NCBI RefSeq assembly: GCF_000828475.1
Contig: NZ_AP014648.1
Span: forward strand, 2,925,400-2,989,399
Direction: 5' to 3'
Length of the DNA stretch: 64,000 nt
DNA from: Methyloceanibacter caenitepidi
GTDB lineage: Bacteria > Pseudomonadota > Alphaproteobacteria > Rhizobiales > Methyloligellaceae
Below the pieces are notes generated by a model. It did no database searches. It was not told where the DNA came from and was given only the letters and a program-made list of their open reading frames with translations. Position 1 is the first letter of the stretch, and every line of letters starts with the position of its first letter. Both the position numbers and the translations under genes were made by a program. Shown one piece after another: positions 1-8,591 of the stretch.

Positions 1-2372
1 ATGTCGGGGCGCAGACTATAGCGCGGCAGCCGCGTGATCTGGCTGTCGAACGCCGGGATCGCACCCTCGCTCGCGTCCTGGATCGCCGGCGCGTGATCGA
101 CCAGCGTCAGCCGCGCCGCCAGATCCTTGACCGGCTCGATCGCCTTGACGACGAGCTCGACGCTCTCGCTGCCCTGCAGACCGAACAGGAACAGGTCGCC
201 GGCTACGGGCCCATCCTCTTCGGCGACCGTGTCGGCGAAGGTGAGGACCGACACGACGCCGGGCGTCGTGGTCAGGTTCACGAGCAGCGACTGGCTCGAC
301 TGGTCGGCGAGGCGGAACCGGGCAACATAGGATTGGCCCTCGACCATCTCGCACGGCTCGTCGACACGGACCGAGACGATATTGCCGCCGGAGACCGCCA
401 CCTGCGTGACACGGCCGCCGGGATGATCCGACCAAACCGGAACGTCGTGAGCGACGGAGACGAGATCACCCCGGGTACAGACCAGGTTCTCGAAATCGCA
501 ATAGAGCGTGTAGACCTCGGGCCGGAGCTGCGCGACCGCCATGTGGTAGCGCGCCAGCTTGTAGGCGTGCTCGTAACTCGTGACCCCCGGAAACTCGATC
601 CCCTCGAACTTGGTGGCGTTCGCGGCGTTGTAGCCGTCCGCGTAGACGAAGGCCTCGTCCTGTTGGTAGTCCTTCGCCGCGTTGACGAAGCGGACGCGCC
701 AGGCATGCGGCGTGTCGTCGAAGACCTTCTGCCCGGAGAAGCCCCACGAGTTGCGCGGCGTGAAATGCTGCACGACGAGGGTCTTTTCCTCGTCGATGAG
801 GACGGCCCACTTCCCGTCACGCCGCGTGATTGAGCCCTTCCCCACCGCCGCGACGTCGGCCAGCGTTTCCAAGACCGACGATCCGAAGTCGCGGATCTGA
901 TCGAACGAGAAGCCGTGGGTCGTGCAGTAATCGGAGAAGGCCTCGATCGAGTCGAGATCGATACCCCCGTCGCCAGCCGGCTCCGGGTTGGCGGGGCCCT
1001 GCAGCACATGGCGGATCAGGTCGCCGGGGTTGCGGCTGACCGTGCTTTCGTTCCAGTCGGCCCCGTCCCACGCGGTCACCTTGGACTTCACCAGGCCGCT
1101 GAGTTGATCGACAGCAGAGTTCAGTTGGCCAGTGGCCTTGATCCGTATAGCCGATTTCGCGAGCGGCTTCTCGAACTGGAGCGGGTCTTCGTTCGTGAAC
1201 GACCGCATGGCCGCCCAAACGACGGCGTCCTGCACACGGACATTGCTTGTGTCGTTGGTGAGCCGCCGCAGGCGCACGTCCCATTTGCCGCGCGACGGCG
1301 TGTTCCACGTATAACCTCGATAGACGGCACTCGTCCTCGCCTCGTTAACGGTCAGCGTATTGACCACCGTGAAGCTGCCGCTGCCGGCCGACCGGTAGGC
1401 AATCTCGACTTGTACGGTGCGCCGGGTCTTCTTGCCGTTCTTGTCGAACTCCACGAGCCCGCCCGGGAAGGCGATGTCGACGCTGATCCGATCCGTGTCC
1501 GATGGCGTCGTGCGGGTCTGGCCGCCGGCCGCCTTAGTCAGCGCGATCGACAACGGTAACGACGTCTCTGCGCGCGGATAAAGGCTGAGCTTCGAGTCCC
1601 CCGGCAGCCCTTCGCGGGTCTGCACCACGACGCCCTCGAACTTCCCGATCGGCGTGTCCCCGATGCGGATGTCCGACACCGAAAGCGGCCCATACCCCCA
1701 CACGACCAGCATTATTAGATATTGCTGGTTGCCGAGGATCTCGGTGTAGGTCCGGGCCCCAAGCGGCGGCACCATGCGATGCTGGCCCAGCACGCTCGGC
1801 ACAACGCCGAAAGGCTGCGGGGCGTTCCTGGCGCCGGATATCGAATAGTTCGGGCTCTCCTGCGAAGCACTGCTCGTGCCGGAGATCCCCGCAACGGAGC
1901 CTCGCGACGGAAGTCCGGCCGACCCGCGCGGCGGCACGAGGGCATTCACGGCCAGAAGGCCGGCTGTCCCCACCAACCCGGTCGCGATGCCGGTCAAGCC
2001 GCCGACGCCGACCGCGCCGACCAGCGGCGTCGCCGCCAACAGGGGGGCAACCAGCGGGCCCGCGATAAAGGCGACCGCGATCACCGCGATCGTCAGGACG
2101 GTCCGGAGCGTATCCTTGCCGCCGCCGCCACCGCCGCCACTGCTGCCACCGCCATGGACGGACACGGCGACCGTCAGCCGCGTGCCTTCTTTCGGCCGCA
2201 CGCGATGCAACATGTCCCGCGGGATCTCGATGTCGCCGGCGAAGACGCGCAGCGGGAGAGACACCGGCCCGGAGACGCCGGTCAGCATCTCCGCGATCGT
2301 CAACCCCGCCGGCGCCTCCGCGAAGACCGGGGCATCGAACGGATGCGGCTTGGCGACGATCTCAACCGACAT
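1..2372 (-). CDS. J-like tail tip / host specificity protein (3' end outside window)
   Basis: This reading frame stays open from an ATG at 2372 to the window edge (790 codons seen, no stop), so the C-terminus is missing. The N-terminus has a ubiquitin-like early region, a poly-Gly/Ser stretch near residues 75-85, then hydrophobic segments (about residues 92-145), the layout of lambda gpJ / TipJ-type tail tip proteins that bind the host receptor. The start overlaps the end of the NlpC/P60 gene by 11 bp, matching the lambda K-J order. It is inferred to be the central tail fibre that sets host range. The shorter reading frames inside it are shadows. Confidence 0.8.
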   Translation of the reverse strand, partial: MSVEIVAKPHPFDAPVFAEAPAGLTIAEMLTGVSGPVSLPLRVFAGDIEIPRDMLHRVRPKEGTRLTVAVSVHGGGSSGGGGGGGKDTLRTVLTIAVIAVAFIAGPLVAPLLAATPLVGAVGVGGLTGIATGLVGTAGLLAVNALVPPRGSAGLPSRGSVAGISGTSSASQESPNYSISGARNAPQPFGVVPSVLGQHRMVPPLGARTYTEILGNQQYLIMLVVWGYGPLSVSDIRIGDTPIGKFEGVVVQTREGLPGDSKLSLYPRAETSLPLSIALTKAAGGQTRTTPSDTDRISVDIAFPGGLVEFDKNGKKTRRTVQVEIAYRSAGSGSFTVVNTLTVNEARTSAVYRGYTWNTPSRGKWDVRLRRLTNDTSNVRVQDAVVWAAMRSFTNEDPLQFEKPLAKSAIRIKATGQLNSAVDQLSGLVKSKVTAWDGADWNESTVSRNPGDLIRHVLQGPANPEPAGDGGIDLDSIEAFSDYCTTHGFSFDQIRDFGSSVLETLADVAAVGKGSITRRDGKWAVLIDEEKTLVVQHFTPRNSWGFSGQKVFDDTPHAWRVRFVNAAKDYQQDEAFVYADGYNAANATKFEGIEFPGVTSYEHAYKLARYHMAVAQLRPEVYTLYCDFENLVCTRGDLVSVAHDVPVWSDHPGGRVTQVAVSGGNIVSVRVDEPCEMVEGQSYVARFRLADQSSQSLLVNLTTTPGVVSVLTFADTVAEEDGPVAGDLFLFGLQGSESVELVVKAIEPVKDLAARLTLVDHAPAIQDASEGAIPAFDSQITRLPRYSLRPD

Positions 2373-2781
2373 GCCGGTAGAATCCCTCGATGCGGCGAGC
2401 CCATCTCAGGCCGCCATAGTCTTCGACACAGGTCCCGGATCCGCGCAGCGTATGCAGCATCTGCCTTTTGCCCACGATCAGGCCGACATGGCACAGGGCG
2501 CCGCACACCCGCATCAAGGCGACGTCCATGACCTCAGGCGCATCGTGGCGCTGCCAGGCGCCGTGACGTTGTTCGAAAAGCGCCTCGATCTCCTGGCGCG
2601 CTTTGTCCGAGCCATAACCGCCGAGGCCGGAAGGAAGATCGACGCCGGCGACATCCCGGTAGGCCAGCCAGATCAACCCCCAGCAATCGAGACCGTCATA
2701 GGAGCGCCCGAACGTCTCGAACGGCACACCGATGACGGCACGGGCGAACTGCTCAGGCGTCAGCAGCGACCGAGGAACCAT
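2362..2781 (-). CDS. NlpC/P60-family tail peptidase (lambda gpK-like)
   Basis: A 139-aa cysteine peptidase of the NlpC/P60 fold. The catalytic Cys is C33 in the motif LDCWGL, with His98 (CHVGLI) and His110 (MLHT) as the likely catalytic histidines. In long-tailed phages such proteins sit in the tail tip and cleave peptidoglycan stem peptides during DNA injection. Its place between minor tail genes and the J-like gene, with overlaps on both sides, fits this. Family call is strong; the tail-tip location is inferred from gene order. Confidence 0.85.
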   Translation of the reverse strand: MVPRSLLTPEQFARAVIGVPFETFGRSYDGLDCWGLIWLAYRDVAGVDLPSGLGGYGSDKARQEIEALFEQRHGAWQRHDAPEVMDVALMRVCGALCHVGLIVGKRQMLHTLRGSGTCVEDYGGLRWARRIEGFYRHVG

Positions 2782-3109
2782 CGGGCCGAGTCTTGAGCGT
2801 TTTTAGGGGTTGTTCCGCCTCCAACTCCCGGCGGATACGCATCTCTTCGCGGAGCGCCTGCTTGTAGGCCTCGAGCTCCAACGCCTTCAGCTCGTCCGGC
2901 GTTTGCCGGACGAGTTGCCCGCGCGGCATGACGACCTCGCGGGCGCCGCGGGGGTCATCCACGTGGACCGTCGAGACGTCCGGCGGGAACAAGGCGGTGT
3001 AGCGCTGGTTGTTGACGGTTTGCTGCTGCCACAGCCACCCCTTCGAGAGGTCGACGATCACGACCTCGCCGTGCTCGTCCGTGCAGCGGACCCGGATCGG
3101 GAGCGTCAT
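2753..3109 (-). CDS. small tail-module protein, unknown function
   Basis: A 118-aa protein that I do not recognise by motif. The first 60 residues look like a beta-rich domain; the C-terminal 50 residues are charged and helical (residues about 70-105). It overlaps the NlpC/P60 gene by 29 bp and the upstream gene by 4 bp, so it is cotranslated with the tail-tip genes. By position it may correspond to lambda L/M-type minor tail proteins, but this is only inference from synteny. Confidence 0.65.
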   Translation of the reverse strand: MTLPIRVRCTDEHGEVVIVDLSKGWLWQQQTVNNQRYTALFPPDVSTVHVDDPRGAREVVMPRGQLVRQTPDELKALELEAYKQALREEMRIRRELEAEQPLKTLKTRPDGSSVAADA

Positions 3110-3543
3110 TTGCCGCGCTTCTCGACCTGGCCCAGCGTTTCCTTCATGCCCTCGACGTTTCGGACATGGGTCCGGTGCAAATCCTCGGCTCCGGCTTTGT
3201 CCATCAGCGCCACATCGAGGCGGCCGACTGCCCGCTTGCTCGCCTCCAGGAACTCCCCGTCCGTGTCGAAGTCTTCGCGCCGGATTTTGCCGACGGCCTC
3301 GTTGGCCTCGTTCAACTCGCGCGCAGCCACCTTCTTGCGCGTCTCGCCGTCCTTCGCGAGGCGCGTTTGCGCCTTGAGATCGCCCGCCCTCCCCTCGAGC
3401 CAGACCTTGAACTCGTCGAAGGACTCGAAATCCTTGCGGCCGACCTTCACGTCCTCGCCGTCGACGGTCAGGATGGCCTCGAACTTCTTGTCGTCGGGGA
3501 TGTAGATGTCCACACCCGAGTGATTGAACTTGCGAGCGGTCAT
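3106..3543 (-). CDS. hypothetical tail-module protein
   Basis: A 145-aa acidic/basic mixed, mostly helical protein with no motif I recognise. It begins with a short beta-like part (residues 1-35) followed by long amphipathic helices rich in Lys, Glu and Ala. The ATG overlap with the next gene suggests translational coupling. It lies between the DUF1833-like gene and the small gene ahead of the NlpC/P60 gene, so a role in tail assembly is likely but not shown. Confidence 0.6.
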   Translation of the reverse strand: MTARKFNHSGVDIYIPDDKKFEAILTVDGEDVKVGRKDFESFDEFKVWLEGRAGDLKAQTRLAKDGETRKKVAARELNEANEAVGKIRREDFDTDGEFLEASKRAVGRLDVALMDKAGAEDLHRTHVRNVEGMKETLGQVEKRGK

Positions 3544-3571
3544 TGCTCGGTCTCCTGTTCTGTCCAGATGG

Positions 3572-4045
3572 TTAGAAGAGCCCGGGGAACGCGCCGGGGC
3601 GGAACCGCCCGGCCGGATAAGGTTCGCCGCCCAGACTGTCCAAGGTCAGTTCGCCCTCGATCGTGAGGGCGTCGTAAGACACGTTCTTGAGATCGAACCC
3701 CGAAAAGCTGGCCTCAATCGTGTCCGGCGACGACGCCAAAGCGACGGCCAGCGTCACGGTCGGCGCGCCGCCCGAGGCGTTCCGGATCGAGGCGACGATG
3801 TCGCGGTGCACATTGTCGATCTTGACGGTTGCCCGCGGCGGCCCATGCTCCGGCTCCGTCGGCAAGGTGAGCTCGAACGGATAGGCGACGAACGTCTCGC
3901 CATTCGAGACCACGCTTTGATCGTAGTTGACGACCCGCACGGGAGTCGCGATGTCCGCGTGCTCGATCGTCACGAGGACGATCGGCGCTTCGGCCGTCTG
4001 CTGCGCGAACACCGCCTGCAGAAAGGGCAGGCTGACCGTTCTCAC
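3572..4045 (-). CDS. DUF1833-like minor tail protein
   Basis: A 157-aa protein whose centre reads as a phage baseplate/tail-tip domain: an opening segment with IEHADI and VRVVNYDQ, then VTIEGELTL-type strands, which resembles the DUF1833 family found in lambda-like tail modules just ahead of NlpC genes. It is likely a structural part of the distal tail. There are 28 bp to the next gene. Assignment rests on sequence resemblance from memory and position. Confidence 0.65.
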   Translation of the reverse strand: MRTVSLPFLQAVFAQQTAEAPIVLVTIEHADIATPVRVVNYDQSVVSNGETFVAYPFELTLPTEPEHGPPRATVKIDNVHRDIVASIRNASGGAPTVTLAVALASSPDTIEASFSGFDLKNVSYDALTIEGELTLDSLGGEPYPAGRFRPGAFPGLF

Positions 4046-4047
4046 GG

Positions 4048-4560
4048 CTAAGCCTCGCTATGATACTCAGCCGTCACCGCGACATTACCGGCGCCGGACG
4101 TTTGCACCTGCAGCTTCTTGTCGGCCGTCGGCAGTTTGAGCTTCTTGAAAGGGATCGACAGCGTCTGGTTGGCCGCCATGTAAAGTTTAAGGATCGTGTT
4201 GCCCGACGTTTCCTCGAGCAGCTCGACCGTCAGCGCCGCGCCGGTGCTGACGATGAGCGAGTCCAACACGATACTTTGACCGGCGGTCGGCGCATCCGTC
4301 ACGTCGGCGGGGGATCCGCTCGCGTCCGAAGAGTCGAAGGCCGCGCCCGAGACGCCGAACGCCGGGGTCCAGGATGGCCCGGCATCTTGCACAACGGCCG
4401 ACCCATCCGCGAGCCCGCTTACGATCGCATCGATGACAGCCTTGTCCTCATCCGACAGCACGACAGGCCGGGACGCGCCTTCTGCAGCGCGGCCAGGTGT
4501 GAGCGGCTTCTCCAGCGGAACCGTCTGACCGTCTGAGTCACGAGCATTGAACGTCGCCAT
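4048..4560 (-). CDS. hypothetical virion/tail protein
   Basis: A 170-aa protein. The N-terminal 60 residues are low-complexity and Pro/Asp/Ala rich; the C-terminal 110 residues form a regular beta pattern (Ser/Thr-rich strands ending in AVTAEYHSEA). It sits between two minor tail genes with gaps of 1-2 bp. No enzyme motif is present. A beta-sandwich structural or adhesion role on the tail is plausible but unproven. Confidence 0.6.
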   Translation of the reverse strand: MATFNARDSDGQTVPLEKPLTPGRAAEGASRPVVLSDEDKAVIDAIVSGLADGSAVVQDAGPSWTPAFGVSGAAFDSSDASGSPADVTDAPTAGQSIVLDSLIVSTGAALTVELLEETSGNTILKLYMAANQTLSIPFKKLKLPTADKKLQVQTSGAGNVAVTAEYHSEA

Positions 4561-4561
4561 G

Positions 4562-4993
4562 TTAGATATCCTCTAAGAAAATCAGATAGCCGCTGTTGCC
4601 AGAGACGCCGAAGTCCATGTCGATGAAGGTCAGCGCTTCTGCACTGCCCAAGAACTCGACCTGCAGGACGGCGCCCCACAGATCTGGCGCAATCTCCGAC
4701 CACTTGGGCGCGGATACGAAACGGAATGATCGCTGCTCGAGCGTGCGGGGATGCACGTAGTCGAACGGCAGCGCACCGCCGCCCAGCGTGTTCTTGTAGA
4801 ACGACTCCAGTATCGCGACCTGCGCCTTGGTCATATGGAACGCCAGCGAAATCGTATCCATGCCGGCGGAGAAGCGTCCGCGCATCTTCGCGGGCCCGGC
4901 ATCCATCGAAGTGCGCAGCCGCGTCTCAGCCAATTCTTCCTCGTAGCCGTCCCGCAGCGGCAAGGTCGGCAGCGACAGGGGCCATTCAGCCAT
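4562..4993 (-). CDS. putative minor tail protein (distal tail position)
   Basis: A 143-aa protein starting MAEWPLSLP, with the motif FYKNTLGGGALPFDYVHP in its middle. This resembles small tail-tip proteins that follow the tape measure in lambda-like phages (the gpM position). It lies 4 bp after the tape-measure stop, in the same operon. Its role is inferred from position and general resemblance; no catalytic residues are visible. Confidence 0.6.
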   Translation of the reverse strand: MAEWPLSLPTLPLRDGYEEELAETRLRTSMDAGPAKMRGRFSAGMDTISLAFHMTKAQVAILESFYKNTLGGGALPFDYVHPRTLEQRSFRFVSAPKWSEIAPDLWGAVLQVEFLGSAEALTFIDMDFGVSGNSGYLIFLEDI

Positions 4994-4997
4994 GGGG

Positions 4998-6929
4998 TTA
5001 GCGCTCCCGGATCGGAGCGCGGCCCCCGAGTCCCTGAACAGCCATATTCGACGCGCTTCCAGCGCGGCGAATATTCTTCGCGCTCATATCGTCGAGCTCC
5101 AGCGTAATGTCCCGGCCTGGCCGGCCGCCGGGGGACGTCCTCTGAGACTTCACGTCCTGCGGCGTCCCCTTGTTGACGATCGTAATGCTGACCGGACCGG
5201 AACCGCCGCCATTCGGAACGATCGCCCCGGACGCACCGGGGACGAACAGTTCGGGTCCGCGCTCGCCGACAAGGTAAGCGCGACCGCTCGACACCGGACC
5301 GCCCGCAGCACGGGCGCCGCCAAACAGTCCGGTTAGGAGGCTGCCGAGCCCCCCACCGCCCGGGGAGGCAACCCCTGCCGTCGCGAGACCGGAAAACAGC
5401 CCGTCGATCAACTGATCCGTCGCCAGATCGAACAGCTTGTCCTCGATCTTCTGCAGCGCCTTCTCCGCCGCGAGGCCAAACGAATTCCAGGCAGACTCGC
5501 CATCCTGCAGACCGGCACGCATGTCGGCGAAGAACCCCCGGCCCGTTTCCTTGGCGAAGTCGACGGCGGCCTTGTACGCCGCCGTCGCCGCCTCGGCAGA
5601 GGCCATAGCCTGCGCCAAGCCGCGCAACTGTTCGCGTTGCGCCGCCGACAGCGTAATGTTGTCGTTGGCCGCCTTGTTCAGAAGGTCTTGCTCGTACCGC
5701 ATTGCCGCAGCGGCTTCCGAGGTCATGAGGTACGTGTCGCGCTCAAGCTCTTGCTTGGCGATAAACTGCTCGGCGCCACGCGTGATATCTGCGTAGGATT
5801 CGGCCGCCTTCTTAGCCGCCTTGTCCGCCTCCGCACCAACGCCGATGAAACCGTCCGCGAGTTCACGGAGTCTATCGGCCGCCGCAGACGCGCCGGACGA
5901 AATCGCAGACGTGAAGGCCCCGATATGGTCCCCGCCGGTCGGGAGCTTGAACCCAGATAGGTTGGCGGCCTCAAAATCGGTTCCTGGAAGTTTATTTAGC
6001 GCGCGGATTATCTTATTGACGCCAGTTTCCACAAAACCAACTGCCGTGTTGAAGGCACGCGCCACAATGTCGATGAGGTAGTTTCCCCAATCCTTTATGG
6101 ATTTCACGAGGTCAAAACCAAAGGCTTGGTTGATCTCGTCTCGAAAGATGTTCAAAGCCGCAACCGCTGCCGTGATACCGAGGACAAACGCGACAGCAGG
6201 ATTTGCAGCCGCAAACGCGGCGGCCATACCGAGTGCCGCCACCGCCGTGCGCGACAAGAGCGCGATGAGCGAGACAAGGCCCGTCACAACAGACGGTGCA
6301 TAGAGAAGGGCGATAGCTGCCGCTGCCGCTACTGCGTAGGGACCGATGACCTCCAGCGCGCCTGCAACACCGTAGAGTGCCATCTGTCCGGTTGCCGCCC
6401 AATCGACCATCTGCAGACCGGCGGTCACAAGAGCCGTCACGCCGATCACGGCGAGCGAGAGCGGGGACAGAACCGACACGAAAGCGGCACCGAGGGCCTT
6501 TGCAGCCCCAGCCGCCCCCAACGGCCCCAGCACGGCGCTGATCTGTGTGCCTTGCTGCAAGGCCACCTGCAGCGGGTTAGACATCATCGCGGCCGAGACG
6601 CCAACGTCCTGGAACTGCGCCGCGAGGTTCGCCACACTCAATCCGCCGCCACGGAAATTCTGATTGGCGGCACGCATCGCAGCGCCGGTGCGGGTAATCG
6701 CGCGGGCGTTGTCGTTGGCAGCGGTTGTGGCGCGTGTCAGGGCCGCCGCTTCTCGTTCGGCCGCGCCAGATACCTGCTGCGCCGACGACGCAGCCTGACG
6801 GTTGCCGCCGGCCAGTCGTTCCGCGGCACCTTCCGCGCGCTGAGCCGAAGTCGTCAGCTTATCGAGGCTGATCGTTCCCTTTTCGACTTGGGAGGAATCG
6901 ACCGCAAGACCGAGGGTCGCTTGCGTCAT
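4998..6929 (-). CDS. tail length tape measure protein
   Basis: A 643-aa protein that sets tail length. The N-terminal third (residues 1-90) is Ala/Arg-rich coiled coil; residues about 125-270 contain several hydrophobic segments; the C-terminus has the signature seen in TMP_2-type tape measures, GERGPELFVPGASG near residue 570. It follows the tail-assembly chaperone pair, the standard order, although a gene on the other strand is inserted between them. A length of 643 residues predicts a fairly short tail (about 1.5 angstrom per residue, general rule). Confidence 0.9.
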   Translation of the reverse strand: MTQATLGLAVDSSQVEKGTISLDKLTTSAQRAEGAAERLAGGNRQAASSAQQVSGAAEREAAALTRATTAANDNARAITRTGAAMRAANQNFRGGGLSVANLAAQFQDVGVSAAMMSNPLQVALQQGTQISAVLGPLGAAGAAKALGAAFVSVLSPLSLAVIGVTALVTAGLQMVDWAATGQMALYGVAGALEVIGPYAVAAAAAIALLYAPSVVTGLVSLIALLSRTAVAALGMAAAFAAANPAVAFVLGITAAVAALNIFRDEINQAFGFDLVKSIKDWGNYLIDIVARAFNTAVGFVETGVNKIIRALNKLPGTDFEAANLSGFKLPTGGDHIGAFTSAISSGASAAADRLRELADGFIGVGAEADKAAKKAAESYADITRGAEQFIAKQELERDTYLMTSEAAAAMRYEQDLLNKAANDNITLSAAQREQLRGLAQAMASAEAATAAYKAAVDFAKETGRGFFADMRAGLQDGESAWNSFGLAAEKALQKIEDKLFDLATDQLIDGLFSGLATAGVASPGGGGLGSLLTGLFGGARAAGGPVSSGRAYLVGERGPELFVPGASGAIVPNGGGSGPVSITIVNKGTPQDVKSQRTSPGGRPGRDITLELDDMSAKNIRRAGSASNMAVQGLGGRAPIRER

Positions 6930-6997
6930 GGCTTGCCTCCGCCTCGTTCGTGGTTAATATCCATGCCCGCGCGGGACAACCGGGAGGGGAACGCTAA

Positions 6998-7411
6998 ATG
7001 CGCTTCGCTATCGCTATCGGCTTGCTCGTCGTGACAACACCCGCATCCGCTGACGAATGCGCGGACAAGTACAAAACCGCCGCCAACGTCGTGACTGAAC
7101 ACGCCTCCGCGGCCCATCTGTGCCGAGACACGTTCGGTTCATCCGGACTACTAACCGTCCGAACTGAGATAGAGTCGCTGCTCATGGCCGCCGGTACGCC
7201 GGTTGACGAAGCCACCGTTGGCGCGGACCAGATCTTGAAACAAGCCGAGGCCGAGTCCGCACGCCAAGACCTAGGAGGCATTCCGGCGGCCGCAAAAGAG
7301 CGCGCCTGCCTGACCCTCGACCTTGATCTACAAACCAAGTTCAAGGTGGCTCTTGCGGCCTACCGGGTGTGCCTAAAGAGCCGCGCTAAACCCGCCCCAG
7401 CCCAGCCTTGA
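6998..7411 (+). CDS. secreted four-cysteine protein inside the tail operon (moron candidate)
   Basis: A 137-aa protein on the strand opposite to the tail genes. It opens with a clear signal peptide (MRFAIAIGLLVVTTPASA, cleavage likely after residue 18). The mature part has four cysteines (DEC, HLC, RAC, RVC), enough for two disulfides, and is mostly helical. It sits exactly between the end of the G-T chaperone (26-bp convergent overlap) and the tape-measure start. Independent orientation and a periplasmic signal suggest a lysogenic-conversion gene, for example superinfection exclusion. I recognise no family. Confidence 0.7.
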   Translation: MRFAIAIGLLVVTTPASADECADKYKTAANVVTEHASAAHLCRDTFGSSGLLTVRTEIESLLMAAGTPVDEATVGADQILKQAEAESARQDLGGIPAAAKERACLTLDLDLQTKFKVALAAYRVCLKSRAKPAPAQP

Positions 7412-8143
7412 GCATCGCCGGGGTCAACGGTTCGTCGTGAACCACGTCCCGTTCTTCCTTGTCCGGGTCGTTCACGATCTCAAGGTAGACCGCATCCATG
7501 GCACGGACGCACTGTAGAAGGCACTCAAAGTCGTCAGCGCTTGAAAGCCCGTTCCATGCCGCATAGCCCACTATGGCGCTGTACGGCACTGGACCGGCTC
7601 CCCAGCCGACCTGACGATCGGTCGAGAGTTCCCAGAACGCTTCTAGGAAAATGTCGGCTCCAGGTAGGAGGTCCGGCGCTACTCCGCCGCCGCTTTCTTC
7701 GAGGTGCCAGCGGACGGCGGTACTGAGTTTTTTACCAGTTCCTCCCGAGGCCCGCTGCTTTCATTGTCGACGACCTGCGCCGCCCAGATCACGGCGTCCA
7801 GGAACGGCCGCCACTCCGGGTCGGTCAGCATCGTATAGGCGCGGTCCTTATCGTAAGGAACGGCCTCGCCGCCGTCGCCTTCCGTGATGCCGTCCCAATC
7901 GAGCAGGACGGCCTCGTGCGCCGCCTGACCCATGATACGGATCACAGTCTCGGGAACAAACGTGCCGTCGCGTTGACGCTCTGCCTTCGGAACGGCCCGG
8001 CTCAGGCGCGCGAACGCAGCTTGATACGTCTTGGACCCGAGGCCGCGCACTTTAAGCCGAAGACCGCCCATCTGCGGGATGTCTTCGACCCACTGGCCGG
8101 ATTCAACGGCCTCCGTATCACGCTTGAAGCTTCGAATGTCCAT
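7386..8143 (-). CDS. tail assembly chaperone G-T fusion made by -1 frameshift
   Basis: The extended product reads the 0 frame from 8143 to the slippery heptamer at 7727-7733, shifts back one base, and continues in frame to a stop at 7386, giving about 252 aa. The -1 frame is open across the whole T part and begins inside the G gene, so the T part (from 7727 on) needs no start codon of its own. In lambda-like phages G-T recruits tail tube protein onto the tape measure and is absent from the mature tail. The T end overlaps an opposite-strand gene by 26 bp. Confidence 0.8.
7679..8143 (-). CDS. tail assembly chaperone G (unshifted product)
   Basis: A 154-aa protein read in the normal frame and ending in a Lys/Ala-rich tail. 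It lies directly after the tail tube and decoration-like genes and before the tape measure, the usual place of lambda gpG. Codons Val-Lys-Asn near its end contain the A-AAA-AAC slippery site, so most ribosomes should make this form and a minority G-T. Its start overlaps the upstream stop. It acts in the cytoplasm during tail assembly. Confidence 0.75.
   Translation of the reverse strand: MDIRSFKRDTEAVESGQWVEDIPQMGGLRLKVRGLGSKTYQAAFARLSRAVPKAERQRDGTFVPETVIRIMGQAAHEAVLLDWDGITEGDGGEAVPYDKDRAYTMLTDPEWRPFLDAVIWAAQVVDNESSGPREELVKNSVPPSAGTSKKAAAE
7727..7733 (-). other. programmed -1 ribosomal frameshift slippery site A-AAA-AAC
   Basis: The heptamer AAAAAAC on the minus strand is phased X-XXY-YYZ in the G frame (codons GTA AAA AAC). 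Slipping back one base reads AAA AAA CTC and enters a frame that stays open to 7386. A-AAA-AAC is among the canonical bacterial -1 sites. I did not model a downstream stimulatory structure. Confidence 0.8.
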
Positions 8144-8559
8144 TACAGCGTGACGCCTGTGTTATTGAAGTCGACGTCGATGATTGCCGCGGTGGTGGCC
8201 ACGCCGACAATGATCACGTCGTCATCGGTCGTGATGTCGGATAGAGGCGCGATGCCTCCGGGATTGGCTGCCGACAGCGCATAGACAGTTCCCGCGACAA
8301 CCGTGCCGCCAATGGTAATCTTGCCCTTGGTGAGAATGGACAACGGCTGTCCGTCGCTCGCACCATTCAAGGCGATGGCACTGGCGTTCTTGACCTCTTC
8401 CGTGCCGCTGTCGGCGTCGGCGGCCTTGTATTTGCCGGTCGAGGCTTCCTTGTAGAGTGCCATGCCGGCGGTGATCGTGCCCCCGGCCTTGTGGCCGTGG
8501 CTAACCCGCGCATCGCCAGATGCCAGCACGTTGGCCGGCGTAATCGAAACGTCCGTCAT
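8143..8559 (-). CDS. decoration-like virion protein
   Basis: A 138-aa beta-rich protein beginning MTDVSITPANVLAS, with short hydrophobic strands, GTV and GGT turns, and a C-terminal part (DDDVIIVGVATTAAIIDVDFNN) that recalls DUF2190 or capsid-stabilising proteins. It lies between the tail tube gene and the chaperone G gene, not beside the capsid gene, so it could instead be a tail-tube-associated protein. No motif decides between these. Confidence 0.6.
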   Translation of the reverse strand: MTDVSITPANVLASGDARVSHGHKAGGTITAGMALYKEASTGKYKAADADSGTEEVKNASAIALNGASDGQPLSILTKGKITIGGTVVAGTVYALSAANPGGIAPLSDITTDDDVIIVGVATTAAIIDVDFNNTGVTL

Positions 8560-8591
8560 GTTTCAGTCCTCCTGGGGAGAGTTGCGACCCG

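Noticed and set aside
16..1308. Several shorter leftward frames inside the first 1.3 kb (16-435, 278-1009, 466-810, 817-1308)
   Set aside because: They run in other frames inside a single long open frame from 2372 to the edge that encodes the J-like protein, and are Arg/Pro-rich as shadow frames are.
7386..7589. A separate 67-aa gene starting at a GTG at 7589
   Set aside because: It is the C-terminal part of the frameshifted G-T product, whose frame is open upstream to the slippery site; no ribosome site precedes 7589.
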